64,000 nt of DNA, taken from contig NC_003063.2 in NCBI RefSeq assembly GCF_000092025.1, forward strand, positions 976,001-1,040,000, written 5' to 3'. The notes beneath the pieces were generated by a model that was given only the letters and a program-made list of their open reading frames with translations, had not been told where the DNA came from and searched no databases. The stretch's first letter is position 1. Every line of letters begins with the position of its first letter. A program made the position numbers and the translations under genes. Shown one piece after another: positions 53,193 through 63,137 of the stretch. This DNA comes from Agrobacterium fabrum str. C58. GTDB taxonomy: Bacteria; Pseudomonadota; Alphaproteobacteria; Rhizobiales; Rhizobiaceae.

Positions 53193-54281
53193 ATGAGCTA
53201 TCCCTGGCCTGATGCGGGCACAGCCCTCAATGCGATTTCGACGCCCATGCCCGTCATTGATGAGGACAGGCTTGCCGCCAATATCCTCAGGGCGCAATCC
53301 TATCTGGATGCGCACGGCAAAACTTTCCGGCCACATATCAAGACGCACAAGATACCTGCCATTGCCAAACAGCAGCTTCAGGCAGGTGCGATCGGCATCA
53401 ACTGCCAGAAGGTCAGCGAGGCGGAGGTTTTCGCGGATGCCGGTTTCGAGGACATCCTGATCACCTACAATATTCTCGGTGCGGCAAAGCTTTCGCGGTT
53501 AAAGGCGCTAAATGCGCGCATCGGCAGGCTGAGCGTCGTGGCCGATAGCGCCGTGACGATTGCCGGCCTTGCCGATACATTTGATGCGGCAAGGCCGCTC
53601 GCCGTTCTGGTTGAGTGCGACACGGGCGGCAAACGCTGCGGTGTGCAGACGCCAGAAGCGGCCTTGGCGCTTGCGGAACAGATCGTCTCGGCATCGGGCC
53701 TCATATTCAGGGGCATTTTGACCTATCCGGCACCGGGCGGCGCCGAGATGGTGGAGAAGTTCATTCGCGAGACCATGGCGTTGCTCGCCACAAAGGGCAT
53801 AGATTGCCCGGTGCGATCCAGCGGCGGCTCGCCGGATTTCTATTCCGCCCATCTTGTAGCCTCCGCCACCGAACATCGGGCGGGCACCTATATCTATAAT
53901 GACCGTTCGATGCTGCGTGCAGGGCATTGCAGCGCTGGCGATCTCGCCATGCATGTTCTCGCGACCGTCGTCTCAAAACCGACGGCCGACCGGGCCGTGC
54001 TGGATAGCGGCTCCAAGGCCCTGACATCGGATCTTCTGGGTTTCAATGATTATGGGCTGCTCGAGGGTTACGAGGGCGCTAAAATCATCTCGCTTTCGGA
54101 AGAACATGCGGTTGTTGATTTGTCCGGCTGCACCGGGGCCAGGCCCGAAATCGGCGATGTGGTCCAGGTTGTACCGAACCACACCTGCGTTGTCAGCAAT
54201 CTTTTCGACCGCATGGTGTTCCATCGAAACGGCGTTGTAACCCGGGTAGAGCAGGTGGCGGCACGGGGAACAGTCTGGTAA
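53193..54281 (+). CDS. PLP-dependent D-amino acid lyase (D-threonine aldolase/DSD1 family)
   Basis: 362 residues. Alanine-racemase-type N-terminal barrel with PLP lysine in TFRPHIKTHKIPAIAKQQL (about Lys52), VECDTGGKRCGV, SSGGSPDFYSAH and GTYIYNDRSMLRAG. The C-terminal D-serine-dehydratase-like domain has the metal ligands in VVQVVPNHTCVVSNLFD (His, Cys). The family includes D-threonine aldolase, D-serine dehydratase and 3-hydroxy-D-aspartate aldolase; the exact substrate is open. Between ridA and the M81 gene on one strand. Confidence 0.87.
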   Translation: MSYPWPDAGTALNAISTPMPVIDEDRLAANILRAQSYLDAHGKTFRPHIKTHKIPAIAKQQLQAGAIGINCQKVSEAEVFADAGFEDILITYNILGAAKLSRLKALNARIGRLSVVADSAVTIAGLADTFDAARPLAVLVECDTGGKRCGVQTPEAALALAEQIVSASGLIFRGILTYPAPGGAEMVEKFIRETMALLATKGIDCPVRSSGGSPDFYSAHLVASATEHRAGTYIYNDRSMLRAGHCSAGDLAMHVLATVVSKPTADRAVLDSGSKALTSDLLGFNDYGLLEGYEGAKIISLSEEHAVVDLSGCTGARPEIGDVVQVVPNHTCVVSNLFDRMVFHRNGVVTRVEQVAARGTVW

Positions 54282-54353
54282 AATTACCCGGCTAATTAAA
54301 TTATGAATCGGAAGCTGCGCGAATGCGGATACCGGCAACGAGAATCGAAAGAC

Positions 54354-55832
54354 ATGCGCATCTTCACGGCGTCGCTCGCCACTGAAACCAATACGTTTTC
54401 GCCCGTTCCAACGGATATGGATGCATTTCGCGCCGCTTTTTATGCCGGCCCGGGCGAGCATCCGGAAACGCCGACGCTTTGCTCGTCGCCGGTACCTATC
54501 CTGCGCCGCCGTGGCAAGGCGGAAGGGTTTACGGTGATCGAAGGGACATCCTGCTGGGCGGAACCGGCGGGCCTCATCCAGCGCCAGACCTATGAAACGC
54601 TGCGGGATACCATTCTTGCCGAGCTTGCTTCTGCCCTGCCGGTGGATGCGGTGGTGTTTGGCCTGCACGGCGCCATGGTGGCGCAGGGTTATGACGACCC
54701 GGAAGGGGATTTCCTGTCGCGTGTCCGGGCTATGGTCGGGCCGGATGTGCTGGTCGCGGCGGAATTTGATCCCCATAGTCATCTGACGGCGCTTCGGGTC
54801 AAGAATCTCGATATCATGGCGACGTTTCTGGAATTTCCGCATACGGATTTCGAAGAGCGCGGCGAGCATGTCGTGGAAATGGCGCTGCGCACGCTTCGCG
54901 GCGAGGTCAACCCGGTCATCTCCACTTTCGATTGCCGCATGATTACCATATATCCGACCAGTCGTGAGCCGATGCGTTCTTATGTCGACCGATTGAAGGC
55001 GATGGAGGGCAAGGACGGCATCCTGTCGATTTCCGTCATTCACGGTTTCATGGCTGGCGACGTGCCGGATATGGGAACGCGGATCGTCGTCGTCACCGAC
55101 AATGACAAGGCGAAGGGCGATGCGCTGGCCGAAAAACTCGGCCATGAGCTTTATGCCATGCGCAAGCTGACCGCGATGCCGATGCTGGATACGGAATCGG
55201 GTCTCGACCTCGTTCTCACCATTCGCAGCAACAATCCGGGAAAGCCGGTCGTTGTATCAGATATATGGGATAATCCCGGCGGCGGTGTCGCCGGCGACGC
55301 CACTCATATTTTACGGCGCATGGTGGCGCGCGGCATGGACAATTTTGCCGTCGCGACGATCTGGGATCCGATTGCGGTGTCTTTCTGTCACGCCGCGGGC
55401 GAGGGCGCCGAGATCGATCTGCGCATCGGCGGCAAGTCCAGCCCGGAAGGTGGGGAGCCGCTCGATTTTCGCATCAAGGTGATGCGCACGGCCGAGGCCG
55501 GCTGGCAGAGTTTCCGCAATAGCAGGGTGACACTGGGTCGAGCCGCGGTCGTCCGGCCGCTCGGCACTGACATCGATATCATCCTCATTACCAGCCGGAC
55601 GCAGACTTATGAGCCGGATATCTTTTCCAATCTCGGCGTCGATTTTGCGAAAAAAGATGTGCTGTTGGTCAAATCCACCAACCACTTCCATGCGGGTTTT
55701 GCGCCGGTCGCCTCCGAGATCGTTTATATCGCGGCTCCGACGTCCTATCCCACAGATCCCGCTAAAACGCCCTATCGCAAGGCGAGCCTTGAACTCTGGC
55801 CCCGGGTGGCCGATCCGCTGGGCCTGGATTGA
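54354..55832 (+). CDS. M81 family metallopeptidase (MlrC-like)
   Basis: About 492 residues from MRIFTASLATETNTFSPVPTDMDAF, the family's N-terminal motif with ETNTFSP. Further: VFGLHGAMVAQGYDDPEGDFLSRVRAMVGPDVLVAAEFDPHSHL (H-x-H metal region) and a C-terminal MlrC domain (VVVSDIWDNPGGGVAGDATHILRRM; LVKSTNHFHAGFAP). MlrC cleaves linearised microcystin fragments; rhizobial relatives probably act on small peptides or amides. An upstream ATG at 54303 is in frame but poorly supported. Third gene of the ridA operon and convergent with hutD. Confidence 0.85.
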   Translation: MRIFTASLATETNTFSPVPTDMDAFRAAFYAGPGEHPETPTLCSSPVPILRRRGKAEGFTVIEGTSCWAEPAGLIQRQTYETLRDTILAELASALPVDAVVFGLHGAMVAQGYDDPEGDFLSRVRAMVGPDVLVAAEFDPHSHLTALRVKNLDIMATFLEFPHTDFEERGEHVVEMALRTLRGEVNPVISTFDCRMITIYPTSREPMRSYVDRLKAMEGKDGILSISVIHGFMAGDVPDMGTRIVVVTDNDKAKGDALAEKLGHELYAMRKLTAMPMLDTESGLDLVLTIRSNNPGKPVVVSDIWDNPGGGVAGDATHILRRMVARGMDNFAVATIWDPIAVSFCHAAGEGAEIDLRIGGKSSPEGGEPLDFRIKVMRTAEAGWQSFRNSRVTLGRAAVVRPLGTDIDIILITSRTQTYEPDIFSNLGVDFAKKDVLLVKSTNHFHAGFAPVASEIVYIAAPTSYPTDPAKTPYRKASLELWPRVADPLGLD

Positions 55833-55844
55833 GAAGAGGCGGGC

Positions 55845-56417
55845 TTAGACCTGATCGAACGTCACGACAAAGAAACGACCATCTTTTTCAATGGCCTGCG
55901 CGGTAAATCCGGCACCGCGCTCAAGCAGGAGGCTGTCGCGTCGCTGTAAATGCATGATTTCGCTGCCCGATGAGACAGTGACAGGGTCTGTTGCAAAAAT
56001 GATCGTCATCGTTGACGCCGCTGAACGAACAGTGAGTGCGCCGCGATGTCTCTCGACGCGATGCGCGTAGTGTCCGCGACGGGACATGACATTGAGATCA
56101 ACGATGGAACCACCCGTTAAAACGGCGTTGACCGGAACATCGGCAGCGAAGGGCAGGGGATCGCTATCCATCGCCAACACCACCGGTTCGCGTTCGTCGA
56201 TACTGAGGCTCATACCGGCCCCTTCCAGGATGCAGAGGGTGCGGTCAATCCCGGGAAATATGGAAAAGGGGCCGTCCTGCGCTACGTCAGCCATGCTTAT
56301 GCGCCAGTCGAAATCCGCCATCGAGGCGTTTGCGGGATGGACGATGATCTCAGTTGTTATGCCGCCACCATTTTTCCAGGGCATTGATGTGTAGGTGCTC
56401 TTCTGTAGATATCTCAT
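55845..56417 (-). CDS. hutD: HutD family protein
   Basis: 190 residues, bicupin HutD (Ves) family: RYLQKSTYTSMPWKNGGGITTEIIVHP near the N terminus, FDWRISMADVAQDGPFSIFPGIDRTLCILEGAGM, VVDLNVMSRRG-like IVDLNVMSRRGHY. Proposed to limit hut expression, possibly by binding a urocanate-type metabolite; not an enzyme of the pathway. It is separated from hutU by an alpha/beta hydrolase gene on the same strand. Confidence 0.85.
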   Translation of the reverse strand: MRYLQKSTYTSMPWKNGGGITTEIIVHPANASMADFDWRISMADVAQDGPFSIFPGIDRTLCILEGAGMSLSIDEREPVVLAMDSDPLPFAADVPVNAVLTGGSIVDLNVMSRRGHYAHRVERHRGALTVRSAASTMTIIFATDPVTVSSGSEIMHLQRRDSLLLERGAGFTAQAIEKDGRFFVVTFDQV

Positions 56418-56455
56418 TTTTTCATTCCCTGGGCATCTGGCTGAATAGGATGGCG

Positions 56456-57466
56456 CTATTTGCCACCGTCGTCGGCGATACGATGTTCGAGCTCTTTTTG
56501 TGCAGCGCGGAGATCAGCTCTTTTCCCGGCAAGTTTCTCGATCGCTTCGACAACCAGATCACGCGCAATATAGTCTGATTTGTGCCCGAGATTCTTCACA
56601 ACGATCAAGGTCGACCTGTCGATATCGCGTGCAAGCTGGAGAGAATGAATCTCTGGCGATACAACAGTGTCCGTATCGCCGGTTATAATGACGGTCGGCG
56701 CTTTGATTTTGGAGTAATTCGGCGCGGCGCTCCGCGCCCATGCGTTCAGCCCGGCGACTTCCCGCGCGTTATGGCGAAAAGCCTGCGGTCTCAAAGCCGC
56801 CCATGCGCGCGTTGCTTCCACATAGCCAGGGGGACGATTATTGGGTGCAAAAACCCCAAGCGTCGCCTGATCAAGCGCAAGAAGACCTAAGGGGGGCGCG
56901 ATGAAGGTCGAAAAAAGCGGGCCGGTCACCGGGGCGCTTGCTGCCGTATAGTACCAGGCAATGCCTCCCGGCCACGGGTAAACCGCAGGAGAGAGAAACA
57001 CCAGGCCCGACACCATCTCCGGGTGGCGAAGCGCAAATGCCGCGGTGATGGCGCCGCCAAAGGAGTGGCCGACGATGATGGCCTTGCGGACGCCGCGCTT
57101 TTTCATCAACTGAGCCACGGCATCGGCCTGTCCATCTGGCAGTATGTTGTCCTTGCCGCCAATATCGGAGCCGCCATGGCCCGGCCTGTCGATGAATAGC
57201 AGTCTTGCCCGGCCGCGGAGTTTGTCCTCAAAGGAAAACAGCGGGTCATAAAGACTTGCGCTCGCGCCATGCAGGAAAACGATCGGCGGCAGGTCTGCTT
57301 GTTTTTGTGGTTCGATCAACAGGCTGTTGAGCTTGTATCCGCCGACATCGATTCTCACCGGCACGGCGTTTCGGCCTTGGGCGGCTGCAGGGACGGTCAA
57401 AGAAAAAGCGGGAGAAATTGCACCAATCAAAAAGCTGAGGGCAAGTGAGATACGCCGTGGTGTCAT
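56456..57466 (-). CDS. Exported alpha/beta hydrolase
   Basis: About 336 residues from MTPRRISLALSFLIGAISPAFSLTVPAAAQG (signal peptide). Hydrolase motifs: PPIVFLHGASASLYDPLFS, LLFIDRPGHGGSDIGG, nucleophile elbow GHSFGG, acid in VIITGDTDTVVSP, catalytic His in VVKNLGHKSDY. Periplasmic by inference. Substrate unknown. Lies between hutD and hutU on the same strand but no histidine link is evident. An in-frame GTG at 57478 is too close to its GGAG. Confidence 0.82.
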   Translation of the reverse strand: MTPRRISLALSFLIGAISPAFSLTVPAAAQGRNAVPVRIDVGGYKLNSLLIEPQKQADLPPIVFLHGASASLYDPLFSFEDKLRGRARLLFIDRPGHGGSDIGGKDNILPDGQADAVAQLMKKRGVRKAIIVGHSFGGAITAAFALRHPEMVSGLVFLSPAVYPWPGGIAWYYTAASAPVTGPLFSTFIAPPLGLLALDQATLGVFAPNNRPPGYVEATRAWAALRPQAFRHNAREVAGLNAWARSAAPNYSKIKAPTVIITGDTDTVVSPEIHSLQLARDIDRSTLIVVKNLGHKSDYIARDLVVEAIEKLAGKRADLRAAQKELEHRIADDGGK

Positions 57467-57629
57467 GCTGTCGTCCACACTCCATCAAAGCTTGCCGTGT
57501 CATTATCGTGCGCGAAAAATGATCTGTGTGCTTGATCAACAGCTAACAACGAGAAAATTGAGCCGGAAGTTTCAGATGAAGGAGCGGCTTGGATAATGAC
57601 GTCCGCCTCTGCTCCGGAAAGGGTGGAAA

Positions 57630-57654
57630 GCCGCGCGGCGATAGACCGCGCGGC
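57630..57654 (-). terminator. Stem-loop after hutU
   Basis: 9-bp perfect inverted repeat GCCGCGCGG / CCGCGCGGC with a 7-base loop, just after the hutU stop on the minus strand, followed by TTTCC. A weak terminator or 3' stabiliser. Confidence 0.55.
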
Positions 57655-57661
57655 ACGATAA

Positions 57662-59335
57662 TCAATTGCCGAGAATGCCGGGCAGGCGCAGGCCCTGCTC
57701 TTTGGCACATTCCACGGCAATGTCGTAACCGGCATCGGCGTGGCGCATGACGCCGGTGGCCGGGTCGTTCCACAGCACGCGCTCCAGCCGGCGAGCGGCA
57801 TCATCGGTGCCATCGGCGCAGATAACCATGCCGGAATGCTGCGAGAAGCCCATACCGACGCCGCCGCCGTGATGCAGGGAAACCCAGGTGGCGCCGGATG
57901 CGGTGTTGAGCAGTGCGTTGAGGAGCGGCCAGTCGGAAACGGCATCCGAGCCGTCCTTCATGGCCTCGGTCTCGCGGTTCGGCGAGGCGACGGAGCCGCT
58001 GTCGAGATGGTCGCGGCCGATGACAACAGGCGCCTTCAGTTCACCGTTCCTGACCATTTCGTTGAAGGCCAGCCCAAGACGATGGCGATCACCAAGGCCG
58101 ACCCAGCAAATACGTGCCGGCAAGCCCTGAAACGCGATGCGCTCGCGCGCCATGTCCAGCCAGTTATGCAGGTGCTTGTTGTCGGGCAACAGCTCCTTCA
58201 CCTTGGCGTCGGTCTTGTAGATGTCTTCCGGATCGCCTGACAGTGCCGCCCAGCGGAACGGGCCGATGCCGCGGCAAAAAAGCGGGCGGATATAGGCCGG
58301 CACGAAGCCCGGGAAGGCGAAGGCGTTTTCCAGTCCCTCATCCTTGGCGACCTGGCGGATGTTATTGCCGTAGTCGAGCGTCGGAACGCCGGCGTTCCAG
58401 AAATCGACCATGGCCTGCACATGCACTTTCATCGACGCACGGGCGGCGGCGGCAACGGCCTTGGGGTCGCTTTCCTGCTTCGCGCGCCATTCGGCAACGG
58501 TCCATCCGGCCGGCAGATAACCATGGATCGGATCGTGCGCCGAGGTCTGGTCGGTGACGATATCGGGTCGGACGCCGCGACGGAAGAGTTCCGGAAATAT
58601 CTCGGCCGCATTGCCGATCAGGCCGACGGACTTCGCCTCGCCCGCCTTGGTCCATTGGTCGATCAGGGCGAGAGCTTCATCCAGCGTATGCGCCTTCGCA
58701 TCAACATAACGGGTGCGCAGGCGGAAATCGACGCGGGTTTCATCGCATTCGACGGCGAGGCAGCAGGCGCCCGCCATGACAGCGGCCAGCGGCTGCGCGC
58801 CGCCCATGCCGCCAAGACCGCCGGTCAGGATCCATTTGCCCTTCAGGTTGCCGTCATAGTGCTGGCGGCCGGCCTCGACAAAGGTTTCATAGGTGCCCTG
58901 CACGATGCCCTGCGTGCCAATGTAAATCCACGAACCGGCCGTCATCTGGCCGTACATCGCAAGGCCTTTCTTATCCAGCTCGTTGAAATGATCCCAGTTC
59001 GCCCAATGCGGCACGAGGTTGGAATTGGCGATCAGCACACGCGGCGCATCCTTGTGGGTGCGGAAGACGCCGACCGGCTTGCCGGACTGCACGATGAGGG
59101 TTTCATCCTCGTTCAGGTCCTTCAGCGTCGCGACGATCCGGTCGAAATCGTCCCAGGTGCGCGCGGCGCGGCCAATGCCGCCATAAACCACCAGTTCGTG
59201 CGGCCGTTCGGCGACATCAGGATCGAGATTGTTCATTAGCATGCGCAACGGCGCTTCCGTCATCCAGCTTTTGGCATTGAGTTCAGTGCCCTGCGGTGCG
59301 CGGACGTCGCGAATATTGTGGCGCGGATTGTTCAT
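57662..59335 (-). CDS. hutU: Urocanate hydratase
   Basis: 557 residues from [16 protein letters not shown]. Converts urocanate to imidazolonepropionate with tightly bound NAD+. Family landmarks: [65 protein letters not shown] (dinucleotide site), [15 protein letters not shown], and active-site Cys region [28 protein letters not shown] before the ATG. 14 bases downstream of hutG on the same strand, so part of the hutIHGU operon. Confidence 0.96.
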
Positions 59336-59349
59336 GTGCTTTCCCCTTA

Positions 59350-60150
59350 TCATTTCGTGTCGAGCGCAAATTTTTCCATGCGCGTGAGAATGGTCTTGAG
59401 ATGGGTGCGAAGCCGTTCGGCTTTGCCTGTGTCATAGGCAAAAGGCGGGTGCTCGTTTTGAAGATGGGTGGACTGCGCCAGCTCCATCTGAATGGCATGC
59501 ACGCCGGTCTGCGGTTTTCCGTAATGGCGCGTCGTCCAGCCGCCTTTAAAGCGGCCGTTCAGAATGCTGTCATAGCCCTGCGCCGCGGCGGTCACCTCGA
59601 CGGCGATTTTCTCGATGGCCGGATCGCAGGTCTTGCCCATATCCGTGCCGATGTTGAAATCCGGCAGCTTTCCCTCGAACAGGAAGGGGATATGCGAGCG
59701 GATCGAATGGCAATCATAGAGAATGGCGATGCCATGGATGGATTTCACCCGTTCGATTTCCGCCGCAAGGGCTGCGTGATAGGGCGCGTGGAAAGTCTCC
59801 AGTCGATGGGCGATGTCGGCTTCGTTCGGTTCCGCTCCCGTTTTCCAGATGGGCTTTCCGTCGAAATCCGTTTCCGGGACAAGGCCGGTCGTGTTCTGTC
59901 CCGGATAAAGGCTGACGCCTGCCGGATCGCGGTTTGCATCGATCACGTAGCGGTGGAATGTTGCCCGCACGGTTGTCGCGTTTTCGAGAAGCCCGGCATA
60001 AAGCGTATGGATATGCCAATCGGTATCGGCGAAAATCCTCCCGTTGTCATCGAGGCGATCCCATATCGCGGGCGGAACCTCGGTTCCGGTATGCGGAAAA
60101 GCCAGAATGACCGGCGATGTGCCCTGGTGAAGCATGAAGGGCGTGTTCAT
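59350..60150 (-). CDS. hutG: N-formylglutamate deformylase
   Basis: 266 residues from [33 protein letters not shown]. Metal and substrate motifs: [72 protein letters not shown]. Releases formate and glutamate from N-formylglutamate, the last step of the HutF route. GAGAGG 8 bases before the ATG; an upstream frame to 60285 reads into hutH and is rejected. Between hutH and hutU. Confidence 0.93.
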
Positions 60151-60223
60151 CGATCGCGCCTCTCTACCGTGGGGTAGCCCCAAGGCAGTGACGGAGTTAG
60201 AGGAGGAAAATATGCCCATCATC

Positions 60224-61768
60224 TCAAGCCTCCAGCTTCGGCAGAATGCCGCCCGAAATCGTCGAGACCAGCGCGCCGGAGGCAATCAGCTCCGCCGCAG
60301 CCTTCAAATCCGGCGCCATATAGCGGTCCTCTTCCAGCGAAGGGACTACAACACGCAGCACAGCAATCACCTTTTGCAATTCAGGACTGGTTTTCAGCGG
60401 TCCGCGCAGTTCCACACCCTGAACGGCCGAGAGCGCCTCGATCCCAAGGATGGCAAAGAGATTGTCGGTCATCGGCAACAGGCGGCGCGCGCCATGGCAG
60501 GCCATGGAGACATGGTCTTCCTGATTGGCCGAGGTCGGCGTCGAATCGACGGAGGCCGGATGCGCCATTTGCTTGTTCTCGCTCATCAGCGCGGCGGAGG
60601 TGACTTCGGCGATCATCAGGCCGGAGTTCAGGCCCGGTTTTTTCGAAAGGAAAGCCGGCAGGCCATAAGAAAGCGCCGGATCGACCAGCAGCGCTACACG
60701 CCGCTGGGCGATCGCGCCGATCTCACAAATGGCAAGCGCCGTCTGATCGGCGGCGAAGGCGACCGGCTCGGCATGGAAATTGCCGCCGGAAACGACGGAA
60801 TTATCCGAGAGCACCAAGGGATTGTCGGTCACCGCGTTGGCTTCGATTTCCAGCGTGCGCGCCACCTGGCGCAGAAGATCGAGGCAGGCGCCGTCGACCT
60901 GCGGCTGGCAGCGAATGCAATAGGGATCCTGCACGCGCTCGTCGCCCTCGATATGGCTGACGCGGATTTCCGAACCTTCCAGCAGGTTACGAAGCGCCGC
61001 TCCCGCATCGATCTGGCCCTTGTGGCCGCGCAGGCTGTGAATATCGGGATGGAAGGGCGCGGATGAGCCCATGGCGGCGTCCGTCGAAAGTGCACCGGTA
61101 ATGAGCGCCGCCTGTGCGGCACGATGGGCGCGGAACAGCCCGGCCAGCGCCAGAGCTGTCGAAGTCTGCGTGCCATTGATCAGCGCCAACCCCTCTTTCG
61201 CCGCAAGCACCACCGGCGTCAGCCCGGCTTTGGCGAGCGCCTCGCCGGCGGGCAGCGGCGCACCCTCATAAAAGGCCTCGCCTTCCCCCATCATGACGGC
61301 GGCCATATGGGCGAGCGGCGCGAGATCACCGGAAGCGCCGACCGAACCCTTTTCGGGAATGACGGGGATGACACCCTTTTCCAGCATGGCCTCGATCAGC
61401 CGAACCAGTTCCAGCCGCACGCCGGATGCGCCGCGGCCGAGCGAAACCAGCTTCAACGCCATGATCAACCGCACGACATTTTCAGGCAGCGGCACGCCGA
61501 CCCCGCAGCAATGCGACAGGATGAGATTGCGCTGCAATGTCGCCACATCGGCGGCGTCGATTTTGATGGAAGCGAGTTTGCCGAAACCGGTATTGATGCC
61601 GTAGACCGGCGCATTGCCGGCGGCGATTTCCGCGATGCGGGCGGCGGCTTTTTCAATGCCGGCGTCGAAGGAACGGTCGAGCTTTGCCGTGCCGTTTTCC
61701 CAGTAGATGGCGGCAAGATCGGCAAGCGTCACGGCGCCGGGATGAAGCGTGATGGTCTTCATGGTCAT
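60224..61768 (-). CDS. hutH: Histidine ammonia-lyase
   Basis: 514 residues from [26 protein letters not shown]. Removes ammonia from histidine to give urocanate. The MIO prosthetic group forms from Ala-Ser-Gly in [25 protein letters not shown]; also [15 protein letters not shown] and [28 protein letters not shown] overlaps the hutI stop (ATGA), so coupled. AGAAGG upstream. A longer open frame to 62347 only reads through hutI in another frame and is not part of the gene. Confidence 0.97.
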
Positions 61769-63024
61769 GGAGAAACCTTCTGTCCCTTGAAAATACGGGC
61801 ATGGAGCGGGTTGAAGCCGATGCGATAGACAAGCTCGGCCGGGCGCTCGATGTCCCAGATGGCGAAATCGGCGGATTTTCCGGCCTCCAGCGTGCCGGTT
61901 TCCGCAAGCAGTCCGAGCGCCTTTGCCGCATTGCGTGTCGTTGCCGTCAGGCACTCCTCCACTGTCATGCGGAAAAGCGTGGCGCCCATATTCATGGTCA
62001 GCAGCAGCGAGGTGAGCGGCGAGGTGCCGGGGTTGCAATCCGTTGCGAGCGCGATCTCGGCTCCGGCATCGCGCAGTGCCTGAACCGGCGGCAGTTGCTT
62101 CTCCCTGAGCGCATAAAAGGCGCCGGGCAGAAGCACGGCCACGGTTCCGGCTTTTGCCAGCGCCTTCGCACCGGTCTCGTCGAGATATTCCAGATGATCG
62201 GCCGAAAGCGCGTTGTAGGAGGCCGCAAGCTCTGCGCCGCCGAGATTGGAAAGCTGTTCGGCATGAAGTTTGACGGGGAGCCCCCGCTGCTGTGCTGCCG
62301 CAAAAACCCGGTCGATCTCTTTCACGGAAAAGGCGATGCCTTCGCAAAAACCGTCCACCGCATCCGCCAATCCTTCCGCATGGGCTTTTTCCAGCCCGGG
62401 GAGAACGACGTCGGTGATGTAATCGGCGTTGCGGCCCTTATAGTCCGCGGGTGTCGCGTGTGCGGCGAGATAGCTGGTGACGATGCGGACGGGCCGTAAT
62501 GTCTCGAGTCTGCGGGCGACGCGCAGCATTTTCAGCTCGGTTTCGATGTCGAGACCATAACCGGATTTGATTTCGATGGTGGAAACACCCTCGGAAAGAA
62601 GCGTGTCGAGACGCGGCAGAGCCTGCGCCACCAAAACCTCGTCCGAAAGCGCGCGCGTGTCGCGCACCGAAGAAACGATGCCGCCGCCCGCTTTGGCGAT
62701 CTCTTCATAGGTGGCGCCATTGAGCCGCATTTCGAATTCCATGGCGCGATTGCCGCCAAAGACGAGATGGGTGTGGCAGTCAATCAAGGCGGGTGTGATC
62801 CAGCGGCCGCCGCAATCGGTCGTCTCATCGGCTGTCGAGAGGTCATCGGGCAAATCGCTTTCCGGGCCGGCAAAGGCAATGCGGCCGTTACGCACGGCAA
62901 TAACGGCGTTTTCGACGGCGCCGATGCCATCCATGGCGGGATTGAGGGTCGCCAGCTGGGCGTTGCGCCACAAAGCCGTGGCGTTCCCCGTCGCCGTTCC
63001 CTTCGCAGAATTGTTCCCTGGCAT
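61765..63024 (-). CDS. hutI: Imidazolonepropionase
   Basis: 419 residues, amidohydrolase superfamily. Opens the imidazolone ring to N-formimino-glutamate. Metal ligands in [83 protein letters not shown] (His), and [23 protein letters not shown] (Asp). GGAAAGGCG precedes the ATG. First gene of the minus-strand hut operon, divergent from hutF across a HutC-type operator. Confidence 0.96.
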
Positions 63025-63052
63025 TGCTTTTCGCCTTTCCTTTGTGAGTTAA

Positions 63053-63064
63053 ATGTATATACAT
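63053..63064. promoter_or_regulatory. HutC-type operator between hutI and hutF
   Basis: Perfect 12-bp palindrome ATGTATATACAT midway in the divergent 113-bp promoter region. The TGTATATACA core matches sites bound by the urocanate-responsive GntR repressor HutC. The hutC gene is not in the window. Confidence 0.78.
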
Positions 63065-63137
63065 AATAATCGGCTTGGCAAGCTGCAATTTCGGGTTTGA
63101 AATGGCCTTGCCGGGAAGAACCAAAGGAGAGGGTGGC

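Noticed and set aside
60224..62347. 707-codon in-frame extension of hutH
   Set aside because: The extra N terminus is hutI read in another frame; the family start and ribosome site are at 61768.
61801..62499. Plus-strand open frame opposite hutI
   Set aside because: Shadow frame; hutI on the minus strand has all amidohydrolase metal ligands.
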